IMG/VR virus record: IMGVR_UViG_3300027777_000174
Coordinates: 1 to 21,900 of that record
DNA: 21,900 nt
Source of the DNA: a virus
Direction: 5' to 3' (one strand)
Of this stretch, positions 13,379-21,490 are shown one piece after another. How positions within the stretch are numbered: the first letter of the stretch is position 1; every line of letters starts with the position of its first letter. The notes beneath the pieces are model-generated. The model searched no databases and was not told the DNA's origin. It worked only from the letters and a program-made list of their open reading frames with translations. A program made the position numbers and the translations under genes.

Positions 13379-15301
13379 TTAGATTTGACTTGATTGGTAA
13401 TAATAATTAGTTGTTTTTGTGGATGTAATATCTGTATTTGATATTTGAAGCAATGTTGATTTTATTTCATTATTAATGTATGAAATAGTAGCATTCCCTA
13501 ACATATAAGAATTACTTGCCACATTTATTATACTAGGATCAGTATCTGTTGCTTTTAAGAGTTTTGATGCATTAAATATGCCATTACTTGTAGAATAACT
13601 AGATAAATTACAATCAATATTTATTATGTTTTTACCATATACATTAATATATTGCTGTGTTAGTAGTTGCTGTAAACTAACATAACCTCCAATTGAACCA
13701 CCATACCTTGTCCAATCTACTGCTATGTTATCATTAGAAAGATATAATGCACCAATTTGTATTGGATTTATACTTGAGTTAGTTACGCTTTGTGCATAAA
13801 AGCCATATGGTACTTCTATTGTATTTACATACTGTTTATTATTATCTGTAAAAGCAGTATATGTTACTGATTTTAAAGTACTAGTCAATGCTAATTGAAA
13901 ATTACCTACTTGTACAACTGATGTTGATGAAGAATCTAACCAAAATGCAAAACTTAATTGACCGTCTTGTGGAAATGGTTTTGATTTTATATTAAATTGA
14001 AATGGAGCATAAGATGTAAATGCAGGTACTGCACAAAATCTATTTGAATTTGTAGACCAAGAACCATCATAATCCATATAATAAATAGAACTTCCTAAGG
14101 TAATAAAAAATTGAACATAACCATTTACAGATGATGAACTACCTAATAAAAAAGTCATTGAAAAATCTAATGAATCTCCTAAACAAACTTTTGGTAATCC
14201 TGTATTATAAATTGTCATTTTACTAGTTGGAGTTGTACCTCTAGTTAATCTATAGGTAGCATAACTATCATCTACATTATCTATAATTTGATAAGAATTA
14301 CCTGTACTTGTTGGTACAGGATTCCAATTATAAGGCTGATTTGTGTTTTGCAATGGCCTTAAATCCCAATTTGACATATAATTATCAGGATAACTAATAT
14401 AATTATTTATAACAATTTTATTATAACCTTTTTTTAATAATTTAATTTGAGAATTATTTGTAAAATATAAACCACTTGTATTACCTGTATATGCTTGTAT
14501 AGTACTAAGTGTGTTTAAATTGTTACCACTTCCCACTACAGTACCACTTGAATTGTATTCAGTATACCAATTATTTGTATTAGCAAATTCATTAATAGCT
14601 ACAATCCACCATTTGCCACCTGCTTGAAATATTCTACACCCAAATGTTTTTACTATATTAGATAATATCTCCAAACAATCTTTATATTCAGTTTGACTTT
14701 CTAAAAATGTTCTATATGGAAGGTAAGATTGAATAAATGGTTCATTGTAAGATTGAGTACTTCTATTACTCATACCGGTACAAAAATAAGAACATACAGT
14801 TACTATATTTGGATCAGTTGGAAATGTTAACGCATTTAAACATAATCTTATAAAATATAAAAGATTATTCTTATCATTAATACTTGTAGAAAATGATTGT
14901 GGCAAAGCTATATCTTTTAGCATTCCAAGTCCATCAATAGCATTAAAAGACATTTGTCTTCTACCAGTAGAAAACCCTATACTAACACTATCACTCAATA
15001 CCCATCCACACCATTCTATATTAGAATCTATAAATAGTTTAGCAAAATACTTTCTATCGTTTGTTGTTACGAGGTTTGGTATATTAACTAAATCATCAGT
15101 AATGTCTATTACTACTCCTATTTGACTTGCAAAAATTGGCTCAAACGGATCATCTGAATTAGGTATATATTGTAGATTTATATCTACTCCTTGATATTCT
15201 ATTATAGTTGGAGCTGAAGCTAAATCTTCTTGCAAATACAAATAAGCAGTTTTATTAGCCCTTGTCGCAAACGTAAATTTATATTTATTATAATATGCCA
15301 T
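13379..15301 (-). CDS. Distal tail / baseplate hub-like protein
   Basis: 640 aa, in the usual place after the tape measure, with TAATG overlap. The N-terminal 130 residues are beta-rich, with a FAKLFID..IEWCGWVLSD stretch (86-104) and MSFNAIDGLGMLKD (117-130) typical of tail proteins that continue the tube and connect to the hub. The region at about 206-235 (YKDCLEILSNIVKTFGCRIF then GGKWWIV) is a recurring block in tail proteins of Bacteroidota siphophages. The rest is long beta sandwich-like sequence. It probably forms the tail-tip ring to which the fibres attach. I cannot separate Dit from Tal roles by sequence alone. Confidence 0.65.
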   Translation of the reverse strand: MAYYNKYKFTFATRANKTAYLYLQEDLASAPTIIEYQGVDINLQYIPNSDDPFEPIFASQIGVVIDITDDLVNIPNLVTTNDRKYFAKLFIDSNIEWCGWVLSDSVSIGFSTGRRQMSFNAIDGLGMLKDIALPQSFSTSINDKNNLLYFIRLCLNALTFPTDPNIVTVCSYFCTGMSNRSTQSYNEPFIQSYLPYRTFLESQTEYKDCLEILSNIVKTFGCRIFQAGGKWWIVAINEFANTNNWYTEYNSSGTVVGSGNNLNTLSTIQAYTGNTSGLYFTNNSQIKLLKKGYNKIVINNYISYPDNYMSNWDLRPLQNTNQPYNWNPVPTSTGNSYQIIDNVDDSYATYRLTRGTTPTSKMTIYNTGLPKVCLGDSLDFSMTFLLGSSSSVNGYVQFFITLGSSIYYMDYDGSWSTNSNRFCAVPAFTSYAPFQFNIKSKPFPQDGQLSFAFWLDSSSTSVVQVGNFQLALTSTLKSVTYTAFTDNNKQYVNTIEVPYGFYAQSVTNSSINPIQIGALYLSNDNIAVDWTRYGGSIGGYVSLQQLLTQQYINVYGKNIINIDCNLSSYSTSNGIFNASKLLKATDTDPSIINVASNSYMLGNATISYINNEIKSTLLQISNTDITSTKTTNYYYQSSQI

Positions 15302-17295
15302 TATGAACCTCTTCTTAAATTTAATGATGATTCTGACCTATTCAAAGCTAATACTAAATCACTTCCTCTAAGTACAAATTGTCCACCACCTTGACCTCCT
15401 AACATATCTTTTAATTTGTCTAATGGTGCAACCACCTCAGGATTAGATTTAGCACCTGGATATTCGCCTATCAAACCCATTGTAGGGCCACTAACTATAC
15501 CACCATTAGCAAATTTTGATACTGGATTCTTTTGTGATACTGAATTTTTTAAGGCAGTACCAGCAGCAACTGCAGCAATACCTACAGCAATGGCTATAGG
15601 CCAAGTAGCAGGGTCTTTAAACAAAGCATCTACTGCTGCAAATAAACCTGAAATAATTAATAAATGTTTACCTATTTCAATAATAGCATCTGCTAACATA
15701 GATATAAATCCATCAAGAGAAAATTGTCCTCCTGATAATAAATTTCCTATTTGAGTACCAAATTCTACAAGAGTATTAGTAGCTAAATTATTTAATACAT
15801 CTGCTAAAGGTGTAAATGCAGCAGCTGTTCCTTCTGCTGAAGCATTTAATGTATTTATTTTATCTTGTAATTTATCTATTTCTTCAGCTGTTCTACCAGC
15901 TTGCATAGACATAATTAAATATCCAGCAACAGCTTGTTTATAATCTTCCCCTTGTTTTAAAGGTTCTTTTCTATGACCTTTTAATTGTGCAGATAATCTA
16001 TTTTGGATAGCATCCATTTCATTTTGAAACTCTCTATCTAAAATTTTTTTCTTTGCTTTCTCATCAGCCTCAGTTAATTGCAATCCTCTTTTTGAACTTT
16101 CCTCTCTAATAGCAAATTTCTTATCTTCCATTTGTTGATGAAAGTTAATAGATTTTTGTGCGTAGGTTTGTTCTATATTTGTTAATTCATCATTTGAAGC
16201 CTTATTAATTACAGCTTCTTTTAGAGCATTTAATTTTTCAATATCATTCAATTGATTAAAATAATATTCAGCTTGAAATAAATTATCTTTATAATAATTA
16301 AATATTGCTCTAGCTAACTCTTCTTGATTTTTTGATACTTTTTGTTTTGATGCTTTTGCTGCTGATTCGTCTTTACCTTTTCCTAATGCAACAGCAGGTG
16401 ATATTTTTTTTATCTTATCTAATAAATCAATTTTTTGTTTTTGTGCATTATTATAAGCATTTATACTATTAATTACTTTTGTATCTTTTAGTGTTAAACC
16501 TTTAGATGCAGTAATATTATCCCCTATTGCTTTATTATTTATATTTAATAAATCTGCAGAGTTTTTAAGTTCTTTTTGTTTGGCTATTTGTAATGGAGTT
16601 CCTGACTTTAATTCAGCTTTTATAATAGCTTCTAAATCTTTTTCATACTGTTTTAAAAGTATAACATTCTTTAGATTATCTATATATTTATTATAATATG
16701 TATTTAATCCATCTACTGTAGTTCCTTCTAATTTTAAATCCCTAAATATATCAGGATTAATAGATTGTAATTCTTTTATGGCACGTTTTTTCCTATCTCT
16801 TGTTTCGTTTTCATTTTCTAAAACTGCAATTAGTTCATTAACCTTTACTGCTTCATTAGAAACACCTTTTACAACTTCATCTTCTTGTTCTTTTAATTTC
16901 TTAGCAGAAGCTGTAACCTTTCTATTATGCTCATCCCAAAAAGTTAACCCTGCAACGATTGCAGAAAATGCTAAATATGCAGCACCACCTACACCAGCAA
17001 TGCCACCCAATAATGCTGGTAAGTTATTTTGTATACCTCTAAAACCATATGGTAAATCTTGAATAACTAAAGCAAGATTCATATATTGTTGATTAGTCTT
17101 TTTAAGAGTATTACCTGACTTATTCATCTTGTCAGAAGTCTTATCTATTTCATTTCCTAATTGCTTTAATTGAGCTTGAGCTTCTTTAGAACCACCTTCT
17201 ATTCCTTTTAGATATTCAGCAAATTTCTTAGCCGATGCAGGAACATTTCCTAGATCAAAGTCGAACTCAATTTTAACCATCTGATTGTCTGCCAT
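15301..17295 (-). CDS. Tail tape measure protein
   Basis: 664 aa. Residues 20-70 are helical. The block QDLPYGFRGIQNNLPALLGG (79-98) followed by hydrophobic VGGAAYLAFSAIVAG (102-116) is a conserved start of Bacteroidota tape measures. Residues 125-480 are long charged coiled coils. Hydrophobic stretches at about 544-558 and 565-583 may insert in the membrane. The end carries KFANGGIVSGPTMGLIGEYP and SNPEVVAPLDKLK (594-629). The protein fills the tail tube and sets its length; by the rough rule of 0.15 nm per residue the tail would be near 100 nm. ATG at 17295. Confidence 0.92.
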   Translation of the reverse strand: MADNQMVKIEFDFDLGNVPASAKKFAEYLKGIEGGSKEAQAQLKQLGNEIDKTSDKMNKSGNTLKKTNQQYMNLALVIQDLPYGFRGIQNNLPALLGGIAGVGGAAYLAFSAIVAGLTFWDEHNRKVTASAKKLKEQEDEVVKGVSNEAVKVNELIAVLENENETRDRKKRAIKELQSINPDIFRDLKLEGTTVDGLNTYYNKYIDNLKNVILLKQYEKDLEAIIKAELKSGTPLQIAKQKELKNSADLLNINNKAIGDNITASKGLTLKDTKVINSINAYNNAQKQKIDLLDKIKKISPAVALGKGKDESAAKASKQKVSKNQEELARAIFNYYKDNLFQAEYYFNQLNDIEKLNALKEAVINKASNDELTNIEQTYAQKSINFHQQMEDKKFAIREESSKRGLQLTEADEKAKKKILDREFQNEMDAIQNRLSAQLKGHRKEPLKQGEDYKQAVAGYLIMSMQAGRTAEEIDKLQDKINTLNASAEGTAAAFTPLADVLNNLATNTLVEFGTQIGNLLSGGQFSLDGFISMLADAIIEIGKHLLIISGLFAAVDALFKDPATWPIAIAVGIAAVAAGTALKNSVSQKNPVSKFANGGIVSGPTMGLIGEYPGAKSNPEVVAPLDKLKDMLGGQGGGQFVLRGSDLVLALNRSESSLNLRRGS

Positions 17296-17307
17296 TATCC
17301 TATAAGT

Positions 17308-17613
17308 TTATATATGTCCATATTTTTTAAGCACAGTTTGTAATTCATCTTTATCCATTACCCTAGGCTTTACAAAGTTACGAGTATCACAGTCTAATTC
17401 CATAAGCTCACTAGGCTTAACCTTTTTCCCTTTTGGTAGTTGAATGTTAATTAACATTGTTGTCTGCCACCTAGTTCTAATCCATTTTTGCTCTTCTTCA
17501 TGTCTATATCCGTACCAAACAAAATCTAGTTCAGCCATAGTCATCTCCCAAAACAAATGGGGAAGCACTTTGCACTCCCCCATTGTATATCTTTCTATGT
17601 CAATCCACTCTAA
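17308..17613 (-). CDS. Tail assembly chaperone, -1 frameshift extension (T-like part)
   Basis: Second half of a G/GT-type pair. The frame is open upstream of the ATG at 17583 and continues to the A-run. Reading AAA AAA and then shifting by -1 adds KLEWIDIERYT before that ATG, so the fusion has 122 residues of the first protein plus 11 plus 91, about 224 aa. The T part contains LFWEMTMAELDFVWYGYR, the W..mt..El.w...Gy pattern of T-like chaperone domains. GT binds the tape measure while G coats the rest during tail assembly. The ATG at 17583 may not be used at all. Confidence 0.8.
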   Translation of the reverse strand, partial: LEWIDIERYTMGECKVLPHLFWEMTMAELDFVWYGYRHEEEQKWIRTRWQTTMLINIQLPKGKKVKPSELMELDCDTRNFVKPRVMDKDELQTVLKKYGHI

Positions 17614-17981
17614 TTTTTTTTTACTCCATCTTTTTTACTTGACTTTGTTGGGGCAGTTTCTATTCCGCTTTGCATACTTTCTGATAATGCTGACATCACA
17701 TCTTGGAATTTTGAACTTCCCATTCCTCCCATATCATCTACCCAATCACAAACCTCAATTTCAGTAAAGGAAGGTGTTATACCTTGCGAGTATAATGGAT
17801 ATTCAGCAGCAGCTTTCAGTAAGTTGATTATAGCGTCTAAAGATGCTTGTCCACTTAAAGCCTCTCCTATTTCAGAAGGCCCTATGCCTTGTAATTGACA
17901 GAATCTTTTAAGACTCCACGTACAAAAACGCATCGGTATCTTCTTTCCATCGGAAAGAGTTAATTCAAATTGTCCTCTCAT
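17610..17981 (-). CDS. Tail assembly chaperone (G-like)
   Basis: 123 aa, ATG 17981. It starts MRGQFELTLSDGKKIPMRFC, a beta strand pair, then helices with LKRFCQLQGIGPSEIGEAL (24-42) and INLLKAAAEYPLY (52-64). A polar tail (EVCDWVDDMGGMG) and a C-terminal Lys-rich tail end at TAG. This is the compact layout of G-type chaperones encoded between the major tail protein and the tape measure. The end of the gene, KKDGVKKN then stop, contains nine consecutive A that form the frameshift site. Translation that does not slip gives this short product, the abundant form in lambda. Confidence 0.85.
   Translation of the reverse strand: MRGQFELTLSDGKKIPMRFCTWSLKRFCQLQGIGPSEIGEALSGQASLDAIINLLKAAAEYPLYSQGITPSFTEIEVCDWVDDMGGMGSSKFQDVMSALSESMQSGIETAPTKSSKKDGVKKN
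17614..17622 (-). other. Programmed -1 frameshift slippery site
   Basis: Nine A in a row on the minus strand. In the zero frame they read GTA AAA AAA AAT TAG, so the heptamer A-AAA-AAA (17622-17616) is exactly in X-XXY-YYZ register, two codons before the stop. Both tRNA-Lys can re-pair after slipping -1 into the downstream T-like frame. I did not find a strong pseudoknot by eye. Confidence 0.8.
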
Positions 17982-18004
17982 TTTGGTTTATTTTTGGTTG
18001 GTTA

Positions 18005-18460
18005 TTATGCGTTGGTTGCAATAACTAATGGCCCTGTTCCTTTGAAAGAAACTGAGTAAGTTACTGGATTCTCCATATCAGCAGTCAAATCTACGCTCTC
18101 GATAAATGCTGAACCTGAATAAACTACATCACCTACAATTGGAGTTACGCCATCTACTGTGGAGTTATTAACTGTAGTAAATTTAACTGAAACTGCTGTT
18201 CTAGCAATAGCTAAAGCATTTAATTCAGCTGTACTTATATAAGTAGCAACTGTACCAGGTACGACTGTAGCTAAACCATCTGTTGTTAAAGACCAAGATT
18301 TTTGACCGCCAATCTCATCAGCCCATCCTAAACTTTGTTTAGTAGATGAATCTGGTGTATCGATAGCCAAGCTTAAAGAACAAGAAGTAGCATATCCAAT
18401 TACTTCTGTTCCGATTAGAACTACTAATGAAGTTCCGTTAAAAATTCCTGTTGTTGCCAT
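18005..18460 (-). CDS. Major tail (tube) protein
   Basis: 151 aa of mainly beta character. It has FNGTSLVVLIGTEVIGYATS (7-26), then polar loop residues to SWSLTTDGLATVV (55-67), and ends with ESVDLTADMENPVTYSVSFK (121-140) GTG. This matches the TP901-1/lambda V type tail tube family, which polymerises around the tape measure into the hollow tail. It has the canonical place between tail terminator and assembly chaperone. Its paralog is at 12662-13375. The ATG at 18460 follows a poly-A rich leader, and it should be the most abundant tail protein. Confidence 0.85.
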   Translation of the reverse strand: MATTGIFNGTSLVVLIGTEVIGYATSCSLSLAIDTPDSSTKQSLGWADEIGGQKSWSLTTDGLATVVPGTVATYISTAELNALAIARTAVSVKFTTVNNSTVDGVTPIVGDVVYSGSAFIESVDLTADMENPVTYSVSFKGTGPLVIATNA

Positions 18461-18478
18461 TTTATTTTATTTTTTCTT

Positions 18479-18907
18479 TTATGTTAATTGATTCACGAAA
18501 TGATTCATTGTTATTACTCTTCTAAACACATATACTTCATTCACATAGTCAAAAGTAGCATTATTAGAGCTAATCCTTCTAGTGACAATCTTAAAGTCTG
18601 GTGCCGTAGATGGGTATAAAGGAGGATTAACTCCGATTATGCCTAAAAGTTCATTAGCATAAGTATCTACCGTTTTTTGTCCTACTTCACCTGCTTTAAA
18701 GGTTGTATAAACTATGTCAAATTGAATAGTAACGTTAAAAGCAAAGCTTTGTTTATTGCTATTCTCTATTTGTGTTTGACTACTAATAATCAAATAAGGT
18801 GGATCTATAGTATCAGGTGCTATGGTATCATAAACCCCTAATGAGTAAGAAGCCGATGTAAGCTTATCGAAATAAGCCTTCCTTATTGCAAATCCGCAGT
18901 CCTTCAT
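18479..18907 (-). CDS. Tail terminator / completion protein (DUF3168-like)
   Basis: 142 aa. An N-terminal helix (MKDCGFAIRKAYFDKLTSA) is followed by YDTIAPDTIDPPYLIISSQT (25-44), whose 'P..YvvI' strand is usual in tail completion proteins, then FNVTIQFDIVYTTFK (57-71), helix VDTYANELLGIIG and a final strand VYVFRRVITMNHF. Tail terminators cap the tube and bind it to the head connector. Position between the gp10-like gene and the tube gene supports this. ATG 6 nt after a TAnnTTTG box. Family match is by pattern; DUF3168 is my best fit. Confidence 0.7.
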   Translation of the reverse strand: MKDCGFAIRKAYFDKLTSASYSLGVYDTIAPDTIDPPYLIISSQTQIENSNKQSFAFNVTIQFDIVYTTFKAGEVGQKTVDTYANELLGIIGVNPPLYPSTAPDFKIVTRRISSNNATFDYVNEVYVFRRVITMNHFVNQLT

Positions 18908-18921
18908 TTTTTACAAATTTA
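18908..18921 (-). promoter_or_regulatory. TAnnTTTG box before the tail terminator
   Basis: Minus-strand TAAATTTG (18921-18914) then TAAAAA, ending 6 nt before the ATG at 18907. If it is a promoter, the transcript would be nearly leaderless, so a role as an A-rich translation leader is an equally good reading. Confidence 0.35.
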
Positions 18922-18932
18922 ACGAAATATAT

Positions 18933-19373
18933 TTATATTCTTATTTTCTTAATCTTGTTAATCATCTTACCTAAAACCTCGCTGTATGAATTGAACATAT
19001 ATGGTCTATATGGCATACCTATAAACTTTTTATTCTTTTTAAACGATAAAGCATAACTTTCTAAATCACTCATATTAACATTTGAGTAAACAGGTATTCC
19101 AAATCCAAAATCTCCTGTTCCAAATTCGACATAAGCAGCATATCTAGTATCAGCATAAACTGAAGCACCTACACCTTGTGCATACTGAGTATAACCTATA
19201 GAACCCTTAAGTAAACCAGTTTTAACTGGAACTTTTGCTTTTGCAGCATTAGCTATTTCTTTGACAGAATCATTTATAATCTTTGTAGATTCATCTGCTA
19301 TAGTTTTTGGTGCATTAGTATACTTTCTAACTAAAGCATCAACACCAGTAATTTTAGCATTAAATGTTGCCAT
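18933..19373 (-). CDS. HK97 gp10-like neck/tail completion protein
   Basis: 146 aa. After an N-terminal helix, KAKVPVKTGLLKGSIGYTQY (46-64) and YADTRYAAYVEFGTG (73-87) form the hallmark of this family ('P..TG.Lr.SI', 'YA.yvEfGT'), and RPYMFNSY (123-130) ends the core. These proteins join the connector to the tail. TAATG overlaps on the upstream side support coupled translation with the head closure protein. The C-terminus IKKIRI is basic. Confidence 0.9.
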   Translation of the reverse strand: MATFNAKITGVDALVRKYTNAPKTIADESTKIINDSVKEIANAAKAKVPVKTGLLKGSIGYTQYAQGVGASVYADTRYAAYVEFGTGDFGFGIPVYSNVNMSDLESYALSFKKNKKFIGMPYRPYMFNSYSEVLGKMINKIKKIRI

Positions 19374-19693
19374 TACTTAAGACTTGAACAACCTATTAAA
19401 TAATATTGATGCTCATCTCTTTCGTCTATGATTGAATTAATCATATAAGTCCTTGATTTATAATTAATTACAAGAGAATTAGTTAATGTTTTTGAAGTAG
19501 TATATCTAATTCTAAATAAAATAGTATCGCTTAAATTATCTTTTCCTGCTATATTAGTCCTTGAGTTTGAATCAGTTACGACTTGAGCCCAAGAAGTATA
19601 ATAGGTTGACAAGGTATTTACAAAGCCACCTGCTCCATCAGGAGTACTTGACTTGCTCTTAAATATAATTCTTTGTCTAAATTGATTTATCAT
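19373..19693 (-). CDS. Head closure / head-tail joining protein
   Basis: 106 aa. MINQFRQRIIFKSKSSTPDG at the start, AGGFVNTLSTYYTSWAQVVT next, then DTILFRIRYTTSK and the closing strands YMINSIIDERD. The pattern 'R.i.f......dg.G.....t.yy..wA.v' is that of head-tail joining proteins (HK97 gp8/SPP1 gp16 type). They plug the portal and provide the tail docking face. The gene is short and joined to both neighbours by single-base TAATG overlaps. Confidence 0.85.
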   Translation of the reverse strand: MINQFRQRIIFKSKSSTPDGAGGFVNTLSTYYTSWAQVVTDSNSRTNIAGKDNLSDTILFRIRYTTSKTLTNSLVINYKSRTYMINSIIDERDEHQYYLIGCSSLK

Positions 19694-20241
19694 TAGATAA
19701 AGTAATTAATACGTTTAAATGGTTGTATAAGTTCATATGCAGTCATTTGAATCTCATTTAATCTGTCATTTGGACTTTCTGATGATCTAAAGTCATAAAG
19801 GTCAGCCAAGAGCTTTAAATTGGCCGTTTTGATGCTTTCTGGAAGTTCATTATATCCACATTGATATGTAAATCTAAATTCTGAAGAAGGATAAGTTTTT
19901 ATATAAACTTTAGTATATGTTGGCCCAACTAAATAAAAATCTTCACCTTGTGTTAATTCTATCCATTCTCCTGCTCTAAATAACTCTACATTTAAAACTA
20001 TACTTATTGGAGCATATGGAAGTTCTATAAAAGCATCTACATAAGCTATTGTTTGTAAAGTTCTAGGTGTAAATGCTATACCAGCGTATTGTTCAAGTCT
20101 TTTTTGTGCTGATAAAATTAAACTATTGATAATATCATCATCTTCATTATAATCTACTTTTAAGTAATTTTTAGCTTCTGCTAATGTTATTACCTGACAT
20201 GTTGGTTCTTGTATAGCGGTTATATCTCTTACTATTTGCAT
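19693..20241 (-). CDS. Head-tail connector protein, HK97 gp6-like
   Basis: 182 aa. Residues 17-60 (VITLAEAKNYLKVDYNEDDD, then LILSAQKRLEQYAG) are the helical core 'lea.k.hLRvd..edD..i..li.aA...ie' that defines gp6-like connectors. LPYAPISIV (about 73-81) and the middle beta part follow, with a C-terminal helix starting about residue 137 (PESIKTANLKLLADLYDF). The family forms a dodecameric ring under the portal. ATG 20241 is 14 nt after a TAnnTTTG box in a 103-bp gap that also holds the terminator after the capsid gene. Confidence 0.88.
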   Translation of the reverse strand: MQIVRDITAIQEPTCQVITLAEAKNYLKVDYNEDDDIINSLILSAQKRLEQYAGIAFTPRTLQTIAYVDAFIELPYAPISIVLNVELFRAGEWIELTQGEDFYLVGPTYTKVYIKTYPSSEFRFTYQCGYNELPESIKTANLKLLADLYDFRSSESPNDRLNEIQMTAYELIQPFKRINYFI

Positions 20242-20249
20242 TATGCTAA

Positions 20250-20263
20250 TTTTTACAAAAATA
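20250..20263 (-). promoter_or_regulatory. TAnnTTTG box before the connector gene
   Basis: Minus-strand TATTTTTG (20263-20256) followed by TAAAAA, 14 nt before the ATG at 20241 and about 30 bp after the terminator. This is the one gap where a new promoter would make sense, since transcription should fall at the terminator. No TTG at -33. Confidence 0.45.
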
Positions 20264-20292
20264 ACTAAATTTTAGGTAAGAATTATATATAT

Positions 20293-20319
20293 AAAAAAGG
20301 GCAGCTTTTTAGGCTACCC
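20293..20319 (-). terminator. Intrinsic terminator after the major capsid gene
   Basis: On the minus strand GGGTAGC (20319-20313), a 7-nt loop, then GCTGCCC (20305-20299) form a 7-bp stem with one G-T wobble, followed by six T (20298-20293). It lies 25 bp past the capsid stop. It would lower, not abolish, downstream transcription and so favour capsid over connector. Confidence 0.8.
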
Positions 20320-20344
20320 CTTATATTGTAAATCTAATTAAAGA

Positions 20345-21490
20345 TTAAGCAATGTTACCAAAATCACCATAAACAAATGCACCACCATAATAGATAGGGA
20401 ATGCAATACGAGCTTCTACACGAACTGTGATTAAGTTTTGTTGGAAGTTTGTACCATCAAATTCAGAGAACTGAATGTTGATACCTTGATTTTGCATAAT
20501 TTGAGCACCTTGACTCCAATCACCTACTAAGAATTTGTCAGCATCAATTGCAGTTGATCTATAAACTGGTATACCAGCAATGCTTAAAGCACCATCAGTT
20601 GTAACAACTGTAGAAGCTGGTAAAGAGTATGCAGAAGCAGTATTCTTTGTGTTAACAATAGCAGCCCAATCAATTGGGTTGATTAATATACCTGTAGCAG
20701 AATAATTTGAAGCTTCTACTTGAGCAATTGCTTGAACTAATTGTTCAACATCAACAGTAGCAGTACCAGTTGCAGCAGAAGCAGCAACAGTTAAACCTTT
20801 AAGGTTAGGTGAAGTACCATTACCATTTAATAATTGAGCATCTTCTTGAATTAAATATCTTTCTAAAAGACGAGCTTGTAAGAAAGAAGTCATTCCTGGG
20901 ATATCATCTAACATTTGACGAGAAATTTTCAAGAAACCTGCAATGTACTGAGCAGGAGCATCTTGCATAGTAACAAACATATCAACTTGTGATTTTGTAC
21001 TACCTTCAGTTTGATTACCAATTGTACCGCTATCAGCACTTTCATAAGGATATGTAAAGATACCTTGTGTCATTTGACCTACTGGTAATAAACTTCTTAA
21101 ATGCACTTTACGAGAAGGAAGAGCATATACTTGATTAGCATATTCACGAGGGATAGATCCTGTAACTGCTGCAGCTTCAGTCATTGTAACAGCTTTGGTA
21201 TCCATAGTGAAACCAGCATTCTTTGCTTCTGCACGACCTACTTTGGCAATGCTATCAGCATTTTTTTCAATACCTTCAGCCAATAATTGGTTGAAAGATT
21301 TTGTTTGATTTTGATTCATTGTAAAACGATTGTTTTTTGCTTCTAATTTTTCAATTTCATCTTTAATAACAGTGATGTCTGCTTTTACTGCATCAATTGC
21401 AGCGTTGTTTTCTGCTTTTGCAGATTCAAATGCTTCTTTAACTTCAGTTTTTACACCGTCAAAGGCACCTTTTACTTCTTCTAAGTTCAT
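20345..21490 (-). CDS. Major capsid protein, HK97 fold
   Basis: 381 aa. Residues 1-60 form an acidic/basic coiled coil, the delta (scaffold) domain that the protease removes. Residues 104-150 hold the N-arm/E-loop start (AAAVTGSIPREYANQVYALP, then LRSLLPVGQM). FLKISRQMLDDIPGM (186-200), LLERYLIQEDAQLLNGNG (208-225) and NLKGLT (229-234) are the spine-helix/P-domain hallmark of HK97-type capsids. The gene begins in a TAATG overlap with the prohead protease stop, as typical. Crosslinking residues cannot be judged. Confidence 0.93.
   Translation of the reverse strand: MNLEEVKGAFDGVKTEVKEAFESAKAENNAAIDAVKADITVIKDEIEKLEAKNNRFTMNQNQTKSFNQLLAEGIEKNADSIAKVGRAEAKNAGFTMDTKAVTMTEAAAVTGSIPREYANQVYALPSRKVHLRSLLPVGQMTQGIFTYPYESADSGTIGNQTEGSTKSQVDMFVTMQDAPAQYIAGFLKISRQMLDDIPGMTSFLQARLLERYLIQEDAQLLNGNGTSPNLKGLTVAASAATGTATVDVEQLVQAIAQVEASNYSATGILINPIDWAAIVNTKNTASAYSLPASTVVTTDGALSIAGIPVYRSTAIDADKFLVGDWSQGAQIMQNQGINIQFSEFDGTNFQQNLITVRVEARIAFPIYYGGAFVYGDFGNIA

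Noticed and set aside
15416-15754. 112-aa plus-strand reading frame inside the tape measure
   Set aside because: Antisense shadow of the tape measure C-terminus, with low complexity and no domain.
17444-17767. 107-aa plus-strand reading frame opposite the chaperone frameshift region
   Set aside because: Antisense to the chaperone pair and covers the slippery A run (F/L-rich translation). The minus-strand frameshift reading explains the DNA better.
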